NCBI GenBank assembly: GCA_945910005.1
Contig: OX246745.1
Coordinates: 44,679,533-44,743,532, forward strand
Direction: 5' to 3'
DNA from: Isoperla grammatica
Lineage: Eukaryota > Arthropoda > Insecta > Plecoptera > Perlodidae
DNA: 64,000 nt
The notes beneath the pieces are model-generated. The model was not told the DNA's origin, made no database searches, and saw only the letters and a program-made list of their open reading frames with translations. The position numbers were made by a program, and so were the translations under genes. This document shows, in pieces, positions 28,101 to 36,891 of the stretch. Within the stretch, counting starts at the first letter, position 1. The number at the start of each line of letters is the position of its first letter.

Positions 28101-31100
28101 TATGTGCAAGCAATTTTTATTTGCCCACACGGCTAATGATTGCAAGTCTTTATTTATCACTTTAATTGCTTGGTTAATTAGTAGAGGGGAGATATGTAGG
28201 TAAATTTAGAGGTCGTCGGCATATAAGTGATGGTGGCAGTAAGTGAGTGATTTTGAGATGTCATTAATGTACAGTGAGAATAATAACGGTCCTAACAAGC
28301 TTCCTTGTGGCACACCAGTCGTCACTGGAAGCCATGTTGATTGATTGCCGCCTGAAATTACGCTTTGTTGTCTACCGCGGAGATACGAATTCATCCACAG
28401 AAGAGTGGAGGGATAGAAATTGATGGATTTAAGTTTGCTTATGAGTATGTCTATGTCAACGGAGTCGAAAGCTTTGCTAAAGTCAAGTAGCGTTAGTACA
28501 GTAAGTTGTCTGTGGTCCATTTGATTACGAATGTCGTCAGTTACTTTAATGAGAACTGTGCAGGTGCTGTGATTCGATCTGAACCCGGATTGAAACTCGT
28601 CTAAAATATTATTTGCCCTCAGAAAATCTGAGATTTGAGTATGTACGATAAATTCTAAAGCTTTAGAGAGAGCGGGCAAAATGCTAATTGGTCGGTAATC
28701 ATTGGGTGTGGAGGCGTTTGTTTTTTTGGGTAGTGGACGGACTAAGGATTGCTTCCAAATGTTAGGGTAGGAGTTATGTGTTAAAGAGAAGTTAAAAAGA
28801 TATGTTATTGGTTCAATTAAGATGGGGGATAGATTAATCATAAGTTGGACGAGTTTTATTGGGATAAGGTCAACTCCTTGTGCATTTGATTTTATTCTTT
28901 TTATGGCATGCAAGGCTAGTTTTGGAGTGACATGTTTAAAGTGGAATTGATCATGGGGGGACTGGGTGGAATTGTTTAGAATATCGTTAAAAGTAGGGTC
29001 AATATTATTAGGTAAAGTAGTAAAGTGGGTATTGATAGTTTCGAGAGGTACTTCCAGGGGAGCTTCCTCTTCCTTATTTTTACCAATTCCCATATGTGAG
29101 AGACTTTGCCACATTTTTTTAATAGGAGTTTTAGGGTAAATTAAGCTATATGTGTGTCTCTTCTTTTCGGTCCTAATTGTTTGGTTAGTCTTGTTTCATA
29201 AGAGTCTGTACCGGTATGTTTCTTTGCTGTCGTTAGTAGGGTTGGTTCTGTGTCTATTGTATGCTACGTCTCGTCTAGCCATTAGGTCTCGTATTTCGGC
29301 GGTGAGCCAGGGTGAGGGAGGTTTACTTACTCTAACTACTTTAAGTGGAGCGTGCTTGTCGTAGAGCGCTAACAACAAAGAGTTGAATGCGGATACCTTA
29401 TCGTCGATAGTAGGTGCAGTTACAATATTATTCCATGGCAAATTTATAGAGTCTAATTTAAATTGTTCAGTATTAATGTGTTTCAAAGCACGCCGAGAAA
29501 TTAATTTCGGTTTATGCTTTGGCGCACGTATTGAATATTGTAGATACAATAAATCGTGTTCGAGATACCTGGAACCGATAACTGGCCGTGATTGAGTACT
29601 TTGTCTCGGTTAGATGTCATCATAAGGTCGATCCAGGTATGTGACGTAGAAGTATGATGCGTAGGTTCTAGGGGAAGTACATGCAGTTAAGTTGCAGGAT
29701 TCGAAAATGGTTTTTAATTGTTTTGTATCGGTGTGGCTGACTGATTGTAGATTGGTGTTGAAATCACCCATTACAATAATATGTTCGTAGTGTGGAATAA
29801 AATTTAATAAAGCCGCTTCGAATTCAGGGAGGAAGCCAATTTTGGGGGGACGATACACGAATGAAATAAGTACTGGTTTATTTGTTAATTTGATTTCGAA
29901 AATAATGTATTCAGGTTTAGCGCTGTATGCACTTAGAGACTGGCTCAACACTTTACATTTAACATCGTCGCGGATGTAGGCACAGACACCACCGCCACGA
30001 CGTTTGGTGCGATCGTTCCTTATGAGTCGATATCCCTCTAATTTTACTAAGCTAGAATTGAGGGATGGTTTTAGCCATGACTCGCTTATAAGAATAACAT
30101 CCACTTAATTTTCGTCGTGACAATAGCGTTTTGGTGGACGACCTGGAGCGACCTTGGATGTCCCGCCAACCTTTTCGACAGAATACCTCCAGCTGATGGG
30201 TGACTGGTTGGCGACAAGGGGGGTGAGAGGGTTGGAGCATTTACTGTGTCGGGGAATGTCATGAGCGTGTTTGTGAAGCTAGAAGTGTTGGGAGGGGGTG
30301 AAGAGATACTTGGAATGCTCAGTGTAGCCAACTTTGGTTTACGTGCCATTTTTAAAACGTACGTGTGGCGCTAAATAATGATGACGATCCCAACAGCAAT
30401 GACAATCCCTCCAAAACAATGTTTCTACTAATAATGTACTGAATGGTAAATTAATGTGTTTGGTAAACTCACCGACTTCAATCTTGTCTTCTTTCTTCAT
30501 GTTTTTTAAGATCACACACATACACACATACACACTAAACAAAGTGACATGATTCCTAAGATAATTATTAAAACTAAAACTGAAAGTATGGGTACACATA
30601 ATTAAAACGACGGATTAGTTGGTGTTTCTGTCCGGGGTTTAGGTGGTGAACACTGTGCGTAGTCCTTCAATATCCCGCTCACGAGTGACGTACGCCCTCG
30701 TATTGTCTGGACACAGGACTATGATACGACCGTCCTGGGTCCAGACACTGCGGTTACCGGCAATCTCTTTAGCGGTGTTGTACAGCTTCGCCCGCACCTG
30801 TGTAAGAGACTCGGTGAGCAGTAGACCCTTCTTCGCCAGTCTACGTTTAACCGACCAAACGTGGTCTCTTGCGAGGTAACGGACGAACTTGATTATGATG
30901 GGTCTGGGCGTCCCGATGCCACGGCCTGTGCGGCGGTGCGCCTCGGCGGCCCCAGTCGATGGCAGCGGTCGATGTCCTCCTCGTACAGTTTCACGTTGAG
31001 GCTCTCATGAGCGAACTGGAGGACAGCGTCGACGACGTTCTCGTTAGGGCGTTCTGGGATGCCGTGCACAAGAAGGCAGTTACGCCTGCTGTACTGCTCG

Positions 31101-34100
31101 GCGGCGTCGATTTGGTCGGCGTGTTCCTCGGACGTCGCTGTGAGGCGGGCGATGTCGGCTCTCACCGCCTCCAGCTCCTGGGCGACGCCGGCCTTCACCG
31201 CCGCGATCTGGCTGGTCAACAGAGCCTGCATGTCGCGGATAGCCTCGGTGGACGGGGCGGCGTCCTGGGGGTGAACACTGGTGACGTCGGTCTCCCTGGC
31301 CGCCATTTCACTCAGCTGCGTTGTCAGGTTCTTCTCCAGCGCTTCCAGCCTTGTGTTGACAGCTTTCCAGGCTGCAGCAGAACGCCGCAACCTCCTTTAC
31401 GGTCTTGGGGAAGTTTTCCGTCTTAGGGTTGGTATTGCTCGAGCCGGCCATCGTGCGAGATACAGAATGATGCGATGACTTAAATGGAACTTAGAAAATT
31501 GCGGTAATAAGCTAAAGTTGATATTTGACTGAAGAAAAAATCACGGTGTTGAAAGAGAAGAAGTTTACGGCTCGAATGAAGTTGATTTGTAGAATATTGA
31601 ATTTGAATATACGCCGATAAATGGTGAAACCCCGGAGACACGAAGAACTAGCCGACGACACTTGTCGCGAGAGAGAGCAGTGCTAAGCTGCAGCGACATT
31701 GCAGTGACATTGCAGTGACATTGCAGTGACATTGCAGTGACATTGCAGTGCTAAGCTGCAGCGACATTGCAGTGACATTGCAGTGACATTGCAGTGACAT
31801 TGCAGTGACATTGCAGTGCTAAGCTGCAGCGACATTGCAGCGACATTGCAGTGACATTGCAGTGACATTGCAGTGACATTGCAGTGACATTGCAGTGACA
31901 TTGCAGTGACATTGCAGTGCTAAGCTGCAGCGACATTGCAGCGACATTGCAGTGACATTGCAGTGACATTGCAGTGACATTGCAGTGACATTGCAGTGCT
32001 AAGCTGCAGCGAAATTGCAGTGACATTGCAGTGCTAAGCTGCAGCGACATTGCAGCGACATTGCAGTGCTAAGCTGCAGCGACATTGCAGTGACATTGCA
32101 GTGACATTGCAGTGACATTGCAGTGACATTGCAGTGACATTGCAGTGCTAAGCTGCAGCGAAATTGCAGTGACATTGCAGTGCTAAGCTGCAGCGACATT
32201 GCAGCGACATTGCAGTGCTAAGCTGCAGCGACATTGCAGCGACATTGCAGTGCTAAGCTGCAGCGACATTGCAGTGACAAGCTGCAGTGACATTGCAGTG
32301 CTAAGCTGCAGTGACATTGCAGTGACATTGCAGTGCTTTAAGCTGCAGTGACATTGCAGTGCTAAGCTGCAGCGACATTGCAGTGCTAAGCTGCAGCGAC
32401 ATTGCAGTGACATTGCAGTGCTTTAAGCTGCAGCTACATTGCAGTGACATTGCAGTGACATTGCAGTGCTAAGCTGCAGCGACATTGCAGTGACATTGCA
32501 GTGCTAAGCTGCAGTGACATTGCAGTGCTTTAAGCTGCAGCGACATTGCAGTGACATTGCAGTGACATTGCAGTGCTAAGCTGCAGCGACATTGCAGTGC
32601 TAAGCTGCAGTGACATTGCAGTGCTAAGCTGCAGCGACATTGCAGTGACAAGCTGCAGTGACATTGCAGTGCTTTAAGCTGCAGCGACATTGCAGTGACA
32701 TTGCAGTGCTTTAAGCTGCAGCGACATTGCAGTGACATTGCAGTGACATTGCAGTGACATTGCAGTGACATTGCAGTGCTAAGCTGCAGCGACATTGCAG
32801 TGCTAAGCTGCAGTGACATTGCAGTGCTAAGCTGCAGCGACATTGCAGTGCTAAGCTGCAGCGACATTGCAGTGCTAAGCTGCAGTGACATTGCAGTGCT
32901 AAGCTGCAGCGACATTGCGGTGACATTGCAGTGCTAAGCTGCAGCGACATTGCAGTGACATTGCAGTGACATTGCAGCGACATTGCAGTGCTAAGCTGCA
33001 GTGACATTGCAGTGCTAAGCTGCAGCGACATTGCAGTGACATTGCAGTGTTTTAAGCTGCAGCGACATTGCAGTGACATTGCAGTGCTAAGCTGCAGCGA
33101 CATTGCAGTGCTAAGCTGCAGTGACATTGCAGTGCTAAGCTGCAGCGACATTGCAGTGACAAGCTGCAGCGACATTGCAGTGACAAAAGAACTCGTAATA
33201 TCGAGCACTGGACTCAGTATGTATCACGAGACTTTAGTGAATGTTCGCGCCAGGTATTCAAATCCATTTCCGTTTCCCCTTGAGGGAACCAAAGTTTTGA
33301 AGGCGGGAAGGTTTTTGGCTCACACTGGTCCGCGCGTCCATAAGAGTAAGCATGGAACGAAAATGTAACTCGTTGTATCTTTTGATAGACACAAAAGTTA
33401 TGAAAACAAATTACATCACATTATTCGACAGTTCATACTGCTCAATATGACTTATCAGTTGGTTACTGAACGCAGCCCAAATTTAAATGAGTACGAGATA
33501 TGTGTGTGAATGTGTCGAAAATACCACCAAATTAGGCGGACTCGGCGGCTGCCGACCGAGCGCGGTTGCCAGATTGTTTTCACGGGTTGCAATAACATAC
33601 AATTTTAAGCATATTTTTGGCATTTCCATGAAACATTATTGTACTTGACAATTCATGGCAACAGTAGACACATTGCTTATGCAAGTGCAAGTTGTTGTCA
33701 CGGTCGAAGGCTATAAAAATATGCATACGTTTTTTACTTGAGATTTGTCAATACTGCACTGTACAAACAGCGTTCACTTCAACTCGAAAGTATACCTATA
33801 TAAACTTGAGATTAATACAAGTGTTTTATATCATTGTAAAGAGGAAACTTCACAGTTTCTTAGAATGTGCATTTGCTTCTTGTACGTTCTCTGGTACAGG
33901 CGGCAGCGCTTACGAAAAATCTAGTACGGCTTATTTAGATAGGAACGGGAGACGCGTGTGAACCAGTCAACGCCCACTTTGGTTCCCTATGAGCTGTCGA
34001 CCGGCTCTCTCGTCGTTGATCGCTCAAGTCTACACCTCGACGAGTCTGCGTGACTCCACATTTTTCGTGTTTCGTTGCCCTCGTATTCGAGACGAGGGCA

Positions 34101-35940
34101 AAAGTGTTTAACCACGCCATTCTCACAGTGTTTCTTTTTATTCGCATTTCTTCATGTAACTCTTTAATATTTATTAACTGTACCTACGTTGAGTTTTGTG
34201 TTTATTTTCAACCATTACTTCAACCGCGACTTAACATCTCTTGTGTTCGTCTACCACGGACCCTCCGCAACCAACATCTTCGAGTTACCGGAAACTAACC
34301 AAGGTAAGACAGTGAAATCGGTCCTTTCCCCGCCTCATGTCTTGACCAGTCCGCTTTCCCCCTCATTCCCCCTCTCTGTTCTTTTCTCGTTCGCAACACA
34401 TTTGGTCCGTCCGGTATGAATATTCTTTTCATCGTCATTTTGTTCACAAGACAACAAATATTCTTCAATCTAGAGCTTGTCTGGAACTTTCAATACAGTC
34501 CACTAACATTTCAACGCTATTTTCGTGTTTGCAGTTTTGTCGTGCCAAATGCATGAGTGAGTCACTCGCTCATGTACTGCACTTCACTGTCTCGTTACAC
34601 CCTTGTTGTTATTGAGGTGCATGTTTGTACTATTCAGCCTGCAAACATGTCTCGCTATTTCGTGTTTATCACAGACACCCGCAAGTGTATTCAAGCATTT
34701 GTACCGCAGTCCTTGGTTCGAGAGTTGCATTTCTTGTTTGCTCTTTCAAGCGCATTCGCGCTAGTTATTTCTTTCCTAGCTTGTTACTTGCTGTTCAGCC
34801 ATCATGTCCAAGCTGGAACGTATACGCAATCTGCTTGTCGCTAGGAGGGAGCGTATAATTGCATCGGTGCAACGCTCTTAGCCGTCGCCTCCTTTGATGA
34901 AAGTTGTACATATCAGTCATGTCTAAAATCTCCAGGGACAGTCGATTCGGTGACACAGTTACAAAAAGGGGACCTGCCCCTATACAGGGTTCAGCTGTAT
35001 ACGTAGGGGTCAACTGTCAAGTTATGTGTCAGTGGGTTGTAGCTTTCGGTACCGGCCGAGAAGTGAGCGCTTTCTTGAATAATGGGGATGATGACATCGA
35101 TTATCTTCACAATAACATCGCTTCCTTTGAGGTTAGTGATTGGCAGAGTGTTTCTTAGATACGAATAGCCTATAGACGATGATTCTGAGGAAGAAATACA
35201 CTTTCCTATGAATTGCAAATTTCCTTCAATTTTACCAAGCAAAACAATCACACAAAAGTAATGTTTATGCTGTGTGTGAACACAGGCGCGTAAGAACTCT
35301 AAATCAAGTGGGGGGGGAAGAATTGTGAGCGCGAAGCGCGAATAACAGGCGGGGTCTGGGGCGGAGCCCCAGCCGCCGGAGGCCTTTTCGCCGAAGGCGA
35401 AAAATTTTCTTGCTATATTAGTTATTTCTCGATTGTTAGGCTTAAATAAATACGTTTTGAGGGCCATAACCTGCCCCTTCCCTAATTACGCCACTGAGTT
35501 TCAAGCACCCATTAGCTTTTATTTTGTAATGCTACAAAGTGAAGACAGAGGAAATGTATTGTGACGAAAATCTTGGCTTTCTCCGGGGCGTGGGGCCCTC
35601 TGTGTTTCTGCAATTATTATTCACTATTTTGTTGGTGAATGTTTACCCGGGTATCCGTGTGGTATTGTAAGTCGGGATGTGCCTAAAACGCTAAATTGGG
35701 TGGGTCCCAGGAAAAAGTGGGGGGGGGGGGGAATCTCCCCCCATTCCCCCCCCCCTTCCTACACGCCTGTGTGAACAGGTGATCAGGTACCTTTTGCCTC
35801 TCCAGCTTCTTAATCCACTCGAGATCTGTGACGTCACTGATTCCCCCGTGCACGACAAGCACCTTGTTGTTCACCAGGGATCCCAGGGGAAGCCAGCGGT
35901 AGACTCCCTCGATCAAGGTCAGTAGATGATCCGCGTGGGT
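15977..35940 (-). CDS. PPEF: PPEF/rdgC-type Ser/Thr protein phosphatase with EF-hands, C-terminal half (7 exons)
   Basis: Exons at 35940-35791, 25824-25741, 22285-22100, 20289-20034, 16932-16775, 16694-16610 and 16194-15977 join in perfect phase (0/0, 0/0, 0/0, 0/1, 1/0, 0/1, 1/end) with AG/GT borders. They give 378 residues to a TAG stop. The product is a metal-dependent PPP-family phosphatase controlled by calcium; Drosophila rdgC dephosphorylates rhodopsin. The exons show LVVHGGIS and LIRSHECK, carrying two of the metal-binding histidines, then ITIFSASNYYEVGSNKGAY. Three EF-hand loops follow: DPSSTGLITTTE (divergent), DKDSSGYISRDE and DRDHDGQVDLNE. The IQ motif and the GDxHG, GDxVDRG and GNHE motifs would be in upstream exons, which I did not find up to base 64,000. 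The known introns total about 18.9 kb and are dominated by tandem repeats. Confidence 0.93.
16610..16694 (-). CDS. PPEF: PPEF exon: helix and first half of EF-hand 2
   Basis: Twenty-eight codons plus one base: TGLTVVETLYRNKASLEAIF, ending IDKDSSG. The acceptor is TTTCAAG and the donor TCAG|GTAATG. It was found by phase and EF-hand logic, because it is too short to stand out as an ORF. Confidence 0.9.
16775..16932 (-). CDS. PPEF: PPEF exon: rest of EF-hand 1 and following helices
   Basis: Two bases complete a glycine codon, then 52 codons follow: LITTTEWCNAMEVG, LNLPWRMLRSQLV and VQYMTTFQPRPGRAN. The acceptor is ATTGTTTCAG and the donor AAT|GTATGT. The LPWR segment after the first EF-hand is typical of PPEF/rdgC. 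A 70-bp minisatellite starts only 18 bp upstream of the exon. Confidence 0.9.
16951..18123. repeat. 70-bp minisatellite, 17 copies, in a PPEF intron
   Basis: CCTTCTAGCC recurs exactly every 70 bp from 16,951 to 18,071. Copies are nearly identical, varying mainly at CACCACCC/CACCGCCC. On the gene's strand each unit contains TGCTAAT, which fits a branch-point consensus. The array ends 18 bp short of the exon acceptor at 16,932. Confidence 0.97.
18124..18510 (-). other. Unique intron segment between two minisatellites
   Basis: The 387 bp between the 70-bp and 35-bp arrays is the only non-repetitive part of this 3.1-kb PPEF intron. It includes a T-run near 18,450-18,466 (plus strand). A 76-codon minus-strand ORF here has no recognisable content. 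Confidence 0.6.
18511..20045 (-). repeat. 35-bp minisatellite, 44 copies, each with an exon end and splice donor
   Basis: On the plus strand AATGTATGCATGG recurs exactly every 35 bp from 18,511 to 20,016. On the gene's strand each unit contains CTAGCAGCACAG|GTGA. These are the last 12 bases of the PPEF exon 20289-20034 together with its donor. The outermost copy at 20,034-20,045 is the real exon end. Copies differ at only a few positions (CTGCTG/TTGCTG, GGATCACC/GGGTCACC). Confidence 0.97.
20034..20289 (-). CDS. PPEF: PPEF exon: end of PPP domain and start of EF-hand 1
   Basis: Eighty-five codons plus one base, with acceptor TTCCCCAG and donor ACAG|GTGACC. It starts VITIFSASNYYEVGSNKGAY, the C-terminal strand of the catalytic domain. 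It continues through LSPHFVQFNA and a helical stretch (RVGLVETSALKEL) and ends inside EF-hand loop 1 (DPSSTG). The last 12 bases and the donor are repeated 44 times in the following intron. Reading past the donor meets a TAA after DPCIHS. Confidence 0.95.
20313..20619. repeat. 11-bp minisatellite near a PPEF acceptor
   Basis: About 28 units based on GTGCTATGCCC, with variants GTGCTATATTA, GTGCGATGCCA and GTGCTATGCCA. The variants occur in the same order four times, so there is a higher-order repeat. It begins about 23 bp upstream of the acceptor of exon 20289-20034. Confidence 0.95.
20620..21075 (-). other. PPEF intron, no feature seen
   Basis: Single-copy-looking intron sequence between the 11-bp array and the LINE fragment. 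Confidence 0.5.
21076..21912 (-). mobile_element. 5'-truncated non-LTR retrotransposon fragment
   Basis: On the minus strand, 21,912 to about 21,780 encodes a typical region C-terminal to a LINE reverse transcriptase (TKFVGLHLDSTLNWKTHI). Further 3', with frame breaks, there is a second LINE-like segment (RVPQCNLSIRQKYSSGIELY, then NELQEEIK). The 3' end appears to be the CTA/CTG triplet tract at 21,076-21,100. Only the 3' end of the element is present, inserted in a PPEF intron in the same orientation as the gene. Confidence 0.7.
22100..22285 (-). CDS. PPEF: PPEF exon: PPP domain with WSDP and SHECK motifs
   Basis: Sixty-two codons in phase 0, with acceptor CTACCGCAG and donor AAG|GTAATTG. 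The peptide includes VFDILWSDPQ, NSLRGAGTYFGPDVT and LIRSHECKAWGYE. The His in SHE is the second C-terminal metal ligand of the PPP fold. Confidence 0.95.
22349..22450. repeat. 22-bp repeat, about 4-5 copies
   Basis: Units close to CTGGTAACCTGCTTCCTGCT recur with substitutions, 64 bp upstream of the acceptor of exon 22285-22100. Confidence 0.85.
22496..23267. repeat. 93-bp minisatellite, 8 copies plus a partial
   Basis: TTACGGCAGTTG recurs at 22,496, 22,589, 22,681, 22,774, 22,867, 22,960, 23,053, 23,146 and 23,239. The period is 93 bp, with one 92-bp unit. The unit length is a multiple of three, which leaves a spurious plus-strand ORF open. On the gene's strand each unit holds ATACTAAGCAG, which resembles a branch-point sequence. 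Confidence 0.97.
23268..23584 (-). other. PPEF intron, no feature seen
   Basis: Unique intron sequence between the 93-bp and 71-bp arrays, including a CT-rich stretch near 23,330-23,350. Confidence 0.5.
23585..25776 (-). repeat. 71-bp minisatellite, 30 copies, each with an exon end and splice donor
   Basis: TCACCAGTTGGCCCGAC recurs every 71 bp from 23,630 to 25,689. On the gene's strand each unit holds a degenerate copy of the last 36 or so coding bases of PPEF exon 25824-25741, followed by CAG|GTGGGTGTG. The array copies differ from the exon by a C for G, a one-base deletion and a G for A. Rare variants within the array include CTCGAG for CTCGGG and CATACC for CACACC. Confidence 0.97.
25741..25824 (-). 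CDS. PPEF: PPEF exon: linker inside the phosphatase domain
   Basis: Twenty-eight codons in phase 0: YVSLLRPPL, a short Ala/Ser-rich stretch, then LVDKLEWKQ, matching the linker of rdgC-type phosphatases that precedes the WSDP motif. The acceptor is CGTGTTCCAG and the donor is CAG|GTGGGTG. The last 36 or so coding bases and the donor are the founder of the 71-bp array that follows in the intron. Reading on from the donor gives VGVWEE and a TGA stop. Confidence 0.9.
25825..26811 (-). other. PPEF intron, no gene
   Basis: Intron sequence containing a G-rich stretch at 25,990-26,022 and a possible small inverted-repeat element at 26,270-26,420. The rest shows nothing recognisable. Confidence 0.5.
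26270..26420. mobile_element. Possible small MITE
   Basis: The ends TAGGCCCAGTCTTACAGTG and, inverted, TAGGGCCGATCCTACAATC match at about 19 of 27 positions. ACTT flanks both sides. This is suggestive of a 151-bp non-autonomous DNA element, but the arms are diverged and the call is tentative. Confidence 0.35.
26812..26871. repeat. Left remnant of the 24/11-bp satellite
   Basis: About 60 bp of CTGCAGCGACATTGCAGTG-type repeat, identical in kind to the array at 31,680-33,186. The LINE at 26,872-31,680 separates the two, so it was inserted into an existing array. Confidence 0.85.
27279..30349 (-). pseudogene. LINE ORF2: endonuclease and reverse transcriptase, broken
   Basis: Starting MARKPKLATL, it has a Pro/Ser-rich leader and then an endonuclease (DVILISESWLKPS, FVYRPP, VMGDFNTNL). 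A middle region follows, then an RT (NDYRPISILPALSKALE, LLDFSKAFDSVD, TTGVPQGSLLGPLLF, YADD) and a C-terminal domain with RLIFGIRKSDHIT and WNALP. It is disrupted: the first part of the endonuclease is missing or shifted near 30,110, compensating frame changes lie at about 29,560-29,680, and stops occur near 29,196, at 28,206 directly after YADDL, and at 27,810. The motifs place it in the CR1/Jockey assemblage. Confidence 0.85.
30639..31451 (-). pseudogene. LINE ORF1: coiled-coil RNA-binding protein, broken
   Basis: The start is MAGSSNTNPKTEN at 31,451. A coiled-coil stretch (ALEKNLTTQLSEMAARE, IAAVKAGVAQELEAVRADIA) is followed by an RRM-like part with EQYSRRNCLLVHGIPE and DRCHRLGPP. A C-terminal part with RPIIIKFVRYLARDHVW ends in VFTT and a TAA. 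This is the L1-ORF1-like arrangement, which coats LINE RNA. Two frame changes are visible, near 31,385 and near 30,920. It sits directly upstream of ORF2 on the same strand. Confidence 0.75.
31680..33186. repeat. 24/11-bp satellite array
   Basis: A 24-bp unit (CTAAGCTGCAGCGACATTGC plus AGTG) alternates with variable numbers of an 11-bp subunit (ACATTGCAGTG). Some units have CTTTAAGC in place of CTAAGC. The 60 bp at 26,812-26,871 belongs to the same array. Repetitive Met-Ser-Leu-Gln/Cys-type ORFs are artefacts. Confidence 0.95.
33187..35282 (-). other. PPEF intron, about 2.1 kb, no gene assigned
   Basis: No clear coding sequence. On the plus strand a 26-codon ORF at 34,804-34,882 (MSKLERIRNLLVARRER) follows a long leader-like, T-rich region from about 33,700. 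It vaguely recalls the start of a BEL/Pao-type gag gene, but there is no LTR pair to support this. Confidence 0.4.
35283..35769. mobile_element. hAT-type MITE with perfect 8-bp target duplication
   Basis: The terminal inverted repeats start CAGGCGCGTAAGAA (left) and CAGGCGTGTAGGAA (right, inverted), each followed within a few tens of bases by a G-run. TGTGAACA is present immediately outside both ends (35,275-35,282 and 35,770-35,777). An 8-bp duplication with ends starting CAG is the hAT signature. The interior has no ORF. It contains tight hairpins such as TTTTCGCCGAAGGCGAAAA, and an internal inverted CAGTGGCGTAATTAGGG end near 35,480-35,496 that suggests nesting. The right duplication ends 13 bp from a PPEF splice donor. 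Confidence 0.85.
35719..35755. repeat. G13 / C-run inverted tract
   Basis: Thirteen G at 35,719-35,731 are followed within a few bases by C-runs (35,737-35,742 and 35,746-35,755). The tract can fold as a hairpin, and the C-runs give G-quadruplex-type runs on the gene's strand. It lies within the MITE's right arm, about 35-70 nt into the intron after exon 35940-35791. Confidence 0.85.
35791..35940 (-). CDS. PPEF: PPEF exon: PPP domain with HGGIS motif
   Basis: Fifty codons in phase 0, between a CCTCAG acceptor and a GTACCTGA donor. The peptide runs THADHLLTLIEGVYRWLP to LVNNKVLVVHGGIS and ends LEWIKKLERQK. The His of HGG corresponds to a metal ligand of PPP phosphatases. A hAT-type MITE is inserted 13 bp beyond the donor. 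Confidence 0.93.
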
Positions 35941-36193
35941 CTGAGGACGAGGCAAATACAAACTAACATTTCTTATTCTGAAATCACGTATTTCAAATTG
36001 GCTATACCGATTGGTCAACTCAAGGAGTTTGTGTTATTCTGAACCACCTTGAATTGAAAAGAATCACGCGAGAATGCAACGCAAATATAAACCTATTGGC
36101 ATGAAGGAGAAGTAATTTTAATTTCTTAGTTTAAATTTAAATACACTGAACATTGTATTGGTTTAAAATTAAGCTGAAACAATTTATCTTCTA

Positions 36194-36400
36194 GCAATAA
36201 TAATAATTCCTTTATTTGCAACAGAATACAAATTATTCCACCAGTGTAAATATGATAAAACCTAAAAATAAATGCATGGTATAAGTTTAGTTAGACGAAA
36301 GCAATTAAAAGTCAGAGCAGTCAACATTTACTTATATATTATACAAAATATTGCCAACAACGCAGCCCTATAAAGAGGCCTGCCGAGTCTTTGCCAAAAG
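36194..36400 (-). mobile_element. Possible 3' end of a truncated LINE
   Basis: On the minus strand the stretch ends TTGCAAATAAAGGAATTATT followed by a short ATT run, the usual look of a LINE 3' terminus with a microsatellite tail. No coding part remains. The right boundary is a guess. Confidence 0.35.
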
Positions 36401-36891
36401 TGACACAATTACGTTTTGGAACGAAATATCCAAAAACTGGTATCGAATAAAACAATCGAAATAACATAGTTATTTATTAAAGAGCTGAAATCAGCCCCGA
36501 AGAGAAGAATGTCGGATGGCTTCTAGCTAGTCTAGGTGGCACAAAGAAGTCTAAATAGCTGAGCAATGAGGTGTCAAACAGGTGGTCTACTGGACCCCCT
36601 AGTCCACGTGGTATAATAGAATACGAAGTTCGTTCCCATCGCCGGGTCTGCATTCATACCTGCCGCGTGGCGCGGGGTGAGCGTTTATGCCCCCACCCCA
36701 CCGGCCAAGCGCTCCGCGTTCAGGTTTCGGCCACGGGATTTAGCCACGTGGTGATCACATACTAGACGTCATAGCAAATGACACTTTATTGACATGAACT
36801 AGGAAGAGTTCTTGCTCCCAGTAAGAATCTGACATATAGTCATCCCAAGACTACCTTACGGATGCTTTCGTCACAGGCGGGGTGCTCATAG

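Larger units (their letters stand above)
26872..31680 (-). mobile_element. Near full-length but decayed LINE (ORF1 + ORF2) inserted in a satellite
   Basis: On the minus strand it has a 5' UTR to about 31,680, ORF1 at 31,451-30,639, a spacer, ORF2 from about 30,349 to 27,279, and a 3' UTR. The 3' UTR holds AAAG and ATAC-rich tracts, and the element ends in an (AATC)n tail at 26,872-26,886. At about 4.8 kb it is close to complete. Both flanks are the same 24/11-bp satellite. The flanking 22 bp (AGTRCTAAGCTGCAGCGACA plus TT) match with one difference, so they could be a target duplication, but inside a tandem repeat that cannot be proved. Confidence 0.88.

Noticed and set aside
36600..36770. tRNA-derived SINE or small nuclear RNA gene
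   Set aside because: A GTTCG box-B-like stretch is present, but no matching box A at the right distance and no clear fold or snRNA core sequence.
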